DNA of 14,753 bases, taken from CAZXPY01 sp964643435 (GTDB taxonomy: Bacteria; Patescibacteriota; Microgenomatia; Woykebacterales; RBG-16-39-9b). Under the pieces are notes generated by a model that was not told the DNA's origin, made no database searches, and saw only the letters and a program-made list of their open reading frames with translations. The position numbers were made by a program, and so were the translations under genes. This document shows positions 12,577 through 14,753 of this stretch, one piece after another. Where the stretch lies: contig CAZXPY010000010.1 in NCBI GenBank assembly GCA_964643435.1, positions 1 to 14,753 of the forward strand, in the 5' to 3' direction. Position 1 is the first letter of the stretch, and every line of letters starts with the position of its first letter.

Positions 12577-12610
12577 AGTTTCTATGTTAGAAATTCGCGA
12601 TTTGTATGTT
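12577..12610 (+). repeat. 34-bp direct repeat, right copy
   Basis: Identical to 11892-11925, offset 685 bp. It forms the start of intact sufC. Within it TTTCTA-TGT-TAGAAA (12579-12593) is a perfect dyad centred on the start codon, present in both copies. Confidence 0.95.
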
Positions 12611-13366
12611 TCCTCGGAAAATAAGGAAATTCTTCAAGGAGTGAATCTTACAATTAAGTCGGGTGAAATCCACGCCCTTATGGGACCGAATGGTTCGGGA
12701 AAGAGCAGTCTTTCGTTAGCTTTGATGGGCCACCCTCGCTACCGCATTACTTCTGGTCAAGTTAAACTTGATGGAGAAGATATTACTAATGTAACTACCG
12801 ATAAAAGGGCAAGAGCCGGTTTATTTTTAGCAATGCAGTACCCAATAGCCGTTCCTGGGGTTTCGGTCGCCAATTTTTTGCGAACTTCGATCAAAAATTT
12901 AAAAGGTACTGTCGAGACTGCCGGGTTTATCAAAACCTTGAAAACTAGGATGAATGAATTGAAAATTGACTCTTCTTTTGCTTCTCGGGCTATAAACGAT
13001 GGTTTTAGCGGCGGAGAGAAAAAGAAAATGGAAGCACTGCAGCTATCGATCTTGCAGCCTAAGTATGCAGTGTTGGACGAAATAGACTCTGGGTTGGATA
13101 TAGATGCGCTGAGGCATATTGCAAACGCGATAGCTGCAAATTCAGAATTCAAAAATCAAAATTCAAAAAAGCTAGGAATTTTGTTGATCACCCATTACCA
13201 AAGAATCTTAAAGTATATAAAGCCAGACTATGTTCATATCTTAGTAGGTGGTAGAATAGTTCAGAGCGGAGATTACAAATTGGCGGAAGAAATTGAGGAG
13301 AAAGGTTATAAATCAATCTCAAAAACCAAAGTGCAAAATTCAAAATTACAATTCAAAATTTATTAA
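12584..13366 (+). CDS. sufC: SUF iron-sulfur assembly ATPase SufC
   Basis: A 260-residue ABC-type ATPase that energises the SufBCD scaffold in cytoplasmic Fe-S cluster assembly. Motifs in order: Walker A G34-P-N-G-S-G-K-S, signature F-S-G-G-E-K-K-K-M-E, Walker B A-V-L-D-E-I-D-S-G-L-D, and I-T-H-Y-Q-R with the switch His. Two departures from typical SufC are visible: a short in-frame insert, N186-S-E-F-K-N-Q-N-S-K195, between the helix after Walker B and the I-L-L-I-T-H strand, and a C-terminal extension K-V-Q-N-S-K-L-Q-F-K-I-Y. Both come from similar AT-rich repeats. The gene begins within the right 34-bp repeat and has a start-proximal promoter. sufB follows after 14 bp. Confidence 0.97.
   Translation: MLEIRDLYVSSENKEILQGVNLTIKSGEIHALMGPNGSGKSSLSLALMGHPRYRITSGQVKLDGEDITNVTTDKRARAGLFLAMQYPIAVPGVSVANFLRTSIKNLKGTVETAGFIKTLKTRMNELKIDSSFASRAINDGFSGGEKKKMEALQLSILQPKYAVLDEIDSGLDIDALRHIANAIAANSEFKNQNSKKLGILLITHYQRILKYIKPDYVHILVGGRIVQSGDYKLAEEIEEKGYKSISKTKVQNSKLQFKIY
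13146..13170 (+). repeat. AATTCAAAA-type AT-rich repeat inside sufC
   Basis: Closely spaced ATTCAAAA and ATCAAA units encode residues E-F-K-N-Q-N-S-K-K of SufC. The related sequence at 13333-13362 codes the C-terminal extension. Confidence 0.6.
13333..13362 (+). repeat. AATTCAAAA-type AT-rich repeat at the sufC 3' end
   Basis: Three AATT-linked units (CAAAATT, CAAAATTA, CAATTCAAAATTT) fill the end of sufC and stop just before its TAA. They resemble 13146-13170. The encoded peptide V-Q-N-S-K-L-Q-F-K-I-Y extends past the usual SufC end. Confidence 0.6.
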
Positions 13367-13380
13367 GTTTTTGATTTATT

Positions 13381-14753
13381 ATGGCGAAGACTACGGTTAT
13401 AAACGTAAATGAAGGTTACCGCGAGAAATATGGCTTTTCCAAACCCGAACGGTATGTTTTTAAAACTCGAAAGGGGTTGGATCGGGAATTAGTCGAAGAA
13501 ATTTCCTTTAGGAAAGACGAAACAACCTGGATGAGAGATTTTCGGCTACGAGCCTATGATATTTTCAAAGCCAAAAAGCAACCAATTTGGGGTGCAGATC
13601 TTTCTCGCGTAAATTATGATGATATTTACTATTATTTAAAACCAACCCAAAAAATTAGCCAAAGTTGGGAAGAGTTACCAGAGGAAATCCGTGACACTTA
13701 CGAAAAAATTGGCATCCCAGAAGCCGAACGTAAATACCTTGGCGGTGTTGGTGCCCAATACGATAGCGAGATGATTTACCACTCCCTTCGGAAAGAATGG
13801 GAAGAAAAAGGAGTTATATTTCTTGGTACTGACGCTGCTTTAAAGAAGTACCCAGAATTTTTCTTAGAATATTTTGGTAGGGCAATCCCACCAGCTGATA
13901 ATAAATTAGCCGCTCTCAACAGCGCTGTTTGGAGTGGAGGAAGCTTTATCTACGTACCGCCCGGTGTTAAAGTTGAAGTCCCACTTCAGGCTTACTTTCG
14001 CATCAATGCTGCCAATATGGGCCAGTTTGAGCGCACTTTGATAATTGTTGACGAAGGGGCGCAAGTGCATTATGTAGAAGGGTGTACTGCGCCGATTTAC
14101 ACTACGGATTCGCTGCACGCCGCAGTGGTTGAAATTTTTGTTAAAAAAGGAGCTCGTTGTCGCTACACTACTATTCAGAATTGGTCAAAAAACGTTTTTA
14201 ATTTAGTAACAAAACGAGCTTTCGTTGAAGAAGAAGGATTTATGGAATGGATCGATGGTAATTTGGGGTCACAAATTACGATGAAGTACCCGAGTGTATT
14301 TTTGAAAGGTAGAGGAGCTAGAGGCGAAATTTTATCTATTGCCTTTGCCGGAGCTGGGCAGCACCAAGATGCTGGTGGAAAGGCAATTCATCTAGCGCCG
14401 GATACTTCCAGTCAAATTATTTCCAAATCAATTTCTAAAGATGGTGGTCGTACTAGCTATCGGGGTCTTTTGAAAGTAATTAAAGGAGCAAAAGGGGTGA
14501 AGGCGAACGTGCGTTGCGATGCTCTTATCCTCGATGAAAAAAGTCGTTCCGACACTTACCCAACCATGCAAATAGATGAAGAAAATGTGCAGGTTGGTCA
14601 CGAAGCCTCTGTCTCAAAAATCGGTGAAGATCAACTCTTTTACCTACAGTCCCGCGGCCTCTCCGAAAACGACGCCACTTCTATGATCGTCAACGGTTTT
14701 ATCGAACCGATCGTGAAAGAATTACCACTCGAATACGCCCTCGAATTGAACCG
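13381..14753 (+). CDS. sufB: SUF scaffold protein SufB, 3' partial
   Basis: The frame is open from ATG 13381 to the window end (457 codons), without a stop; by comparison with family length (about 465-495) only the last 10-15 residues or so are missing. SufB is the main Fe-S scaffold, working with SufC and SufD. Family landmarks are the G-V-G-A-Q-Y-D-S-E region, W-S-G-G-S-F-I-Y-V-P-P-G-V, V-E-G-C235-T-A-P, R-C379-D-A-L, and V-G-H407-E408-A-S. The 28-residue spacing from C379 to H407 equals that between E. coli Cys405 and His433, residues tied to cluster assembly. It follows sufC by 14 bp, probably in one operon; sufD and sufS may lie beyond the window. No Shine-Dalgarno is evident before the ATG. 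Confidence 0.97.
   Translation, partial: MAKTTVINVNEGYREKYGFSKPERYVFKTRKGLDRELVEEISFRKDETTWMRDFRLRAYDIFKAKKQPIWGADLSRVNYDDIYYYLKPTQKISQSWEELPEEIRDTYEKIGIPEAERKYLGGVGAQYDSEMIYHSLRKEWEEKGVIFLGTDAALKKYPEFFLEYFGRAIPPADNKLAALNSAVWSGGSFIYVPPGVKVEVPLQAYFRINAANMGQFERTLIIVDEGAQVHYVEGCTAPIYTTDSLHAAVVEIFVKKGARCRYTTIQNWSKNVFNLVTKRAFVEEEGFMEWIDGNLGSQITMKYPSVFLKGRGARGEILSIAFAGAGQHQDAGGKAIHLAPDTSSQIISKSISKDGGRTSYRGLLKVIKGAKGVKANVRCDALILDEKSRSDTYPTMQIDEENVQVGHEASVSKIGEDQLFYLQSRGLSENDATSMIVNGFIEPIVKELPLEYALELN

Larger units (their letters stand above)
11892..12610. mobile_element. Candidate mini-element inserted at the 5' end of sufC
   Basis: Two perfect 34-bp direct repeats flank 651 bp that hold two small genes, an intrinsic terminator and a new extended -10 promoter. 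The arrangement resembles attL/attR of an element that integrates at the start of a gene and rebuilds it. No integrase or transposase and no terminal inverted repeats are seen, so it would be a non-autonomous or decayed element. The alternatives are an illegitimate duplication or an assembly join. Confidence 0.45.

Noticed and set aside
1..14753. CRISPR array, tRNA, rRNA, riboswitch or recoded UGA
   Set aside because: No regularly spaced repeats, cloverleaf or rRNA-like sequence recognised; UGA ends several genes where expected.

Overview
The window looks like a piece of a candidate-phyla-radiation (Patescibacteria) genome, perhaps Microgenomates or Katanobacteria. This rests on gene content and style: a DUF5667 secreted protein, a stand-alone ATP-cone protein, a three-Cys ferredoxin, a YkuK-family protein, a SUF cluster without an upstream regulator, very tight packing, low GC and the standard genetic code (TGA is a stop). 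The lineage is an inference. Almost every base is coding, on both strands, in short operons.

Layout. (1) 1-1738, plus: a partial membrane protein with a His/Cys-rich outer domain, a CcdA/DsbD-like thiol transporter and an ATP-cone protein. (2) 1720-2352, minus: a P-loop kinase-like protein whose end overlaps the ATP-cone gene. (3) 2406-4269, plus: an anchored serine beta-lactamase-like hydrolase and a GH130 glycoside phosphorylase-like enzyme. (4) 4280-5773, minus: a secreted DUF5667 protein with a Pro/Tyr/Thr repeat tail. (5) 5885-8069, plus: small SxtJ-like membrane protein, NodU/CmcH-type carbamoyltransferase and DUF5989 membrane peptide. (6) 8105-8812, plus: YkuK-like protein and ferredoxin. 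(7) 8817-10912, minus: membrane PAS histidine kinase and single-domain response regulator. (8) 11025-11849, plus: nickel superoxide dismutase precursor and its S26-type maturation protease. (9) 11892-12610: a 651-bp segment between two perfect 34-bp direct repeats. (10) 12584 to the end: sufC and sufB, the latter cut by the window end.

The most unusual structure is region 9. The 34-bp repeat contains the start codon and first nine codons of sufC. The left copy is a dead 14-codon stub behind a good promoter; the right copy begins the intact sufC. Between them lie a membrane-anchored protein with two DnaJ-type CxxCxGxG motifs, a small membrane protein that appears to start at ATA, and a strong intrinsic terminator. 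This looks like a tiny cassette inserted at the 5' end of sufC that rebuilt the gene.

A second window-wide pattern is that first genes of transcription units have a sigma70-type -10 box only 7-14 nt upstream of the start codon and no Shine-Dalgarno, so their mRNAs should be leaderless or nearly so. Several downstream genes have clear Shine-Dalgarno sequences. This pattern was used to correct two start codons (5885 and 11025).

Functionally the right half is an oxygen-defence and iron-sulfur neighbourhood (two-component pair, NiSOD and protease, SUF, ferredoxin). The left half concerns the cell envelope (thiol transfer, hydrolase, phosphorylase, secreted and carbamoyltransferase-linked membrane proteins).
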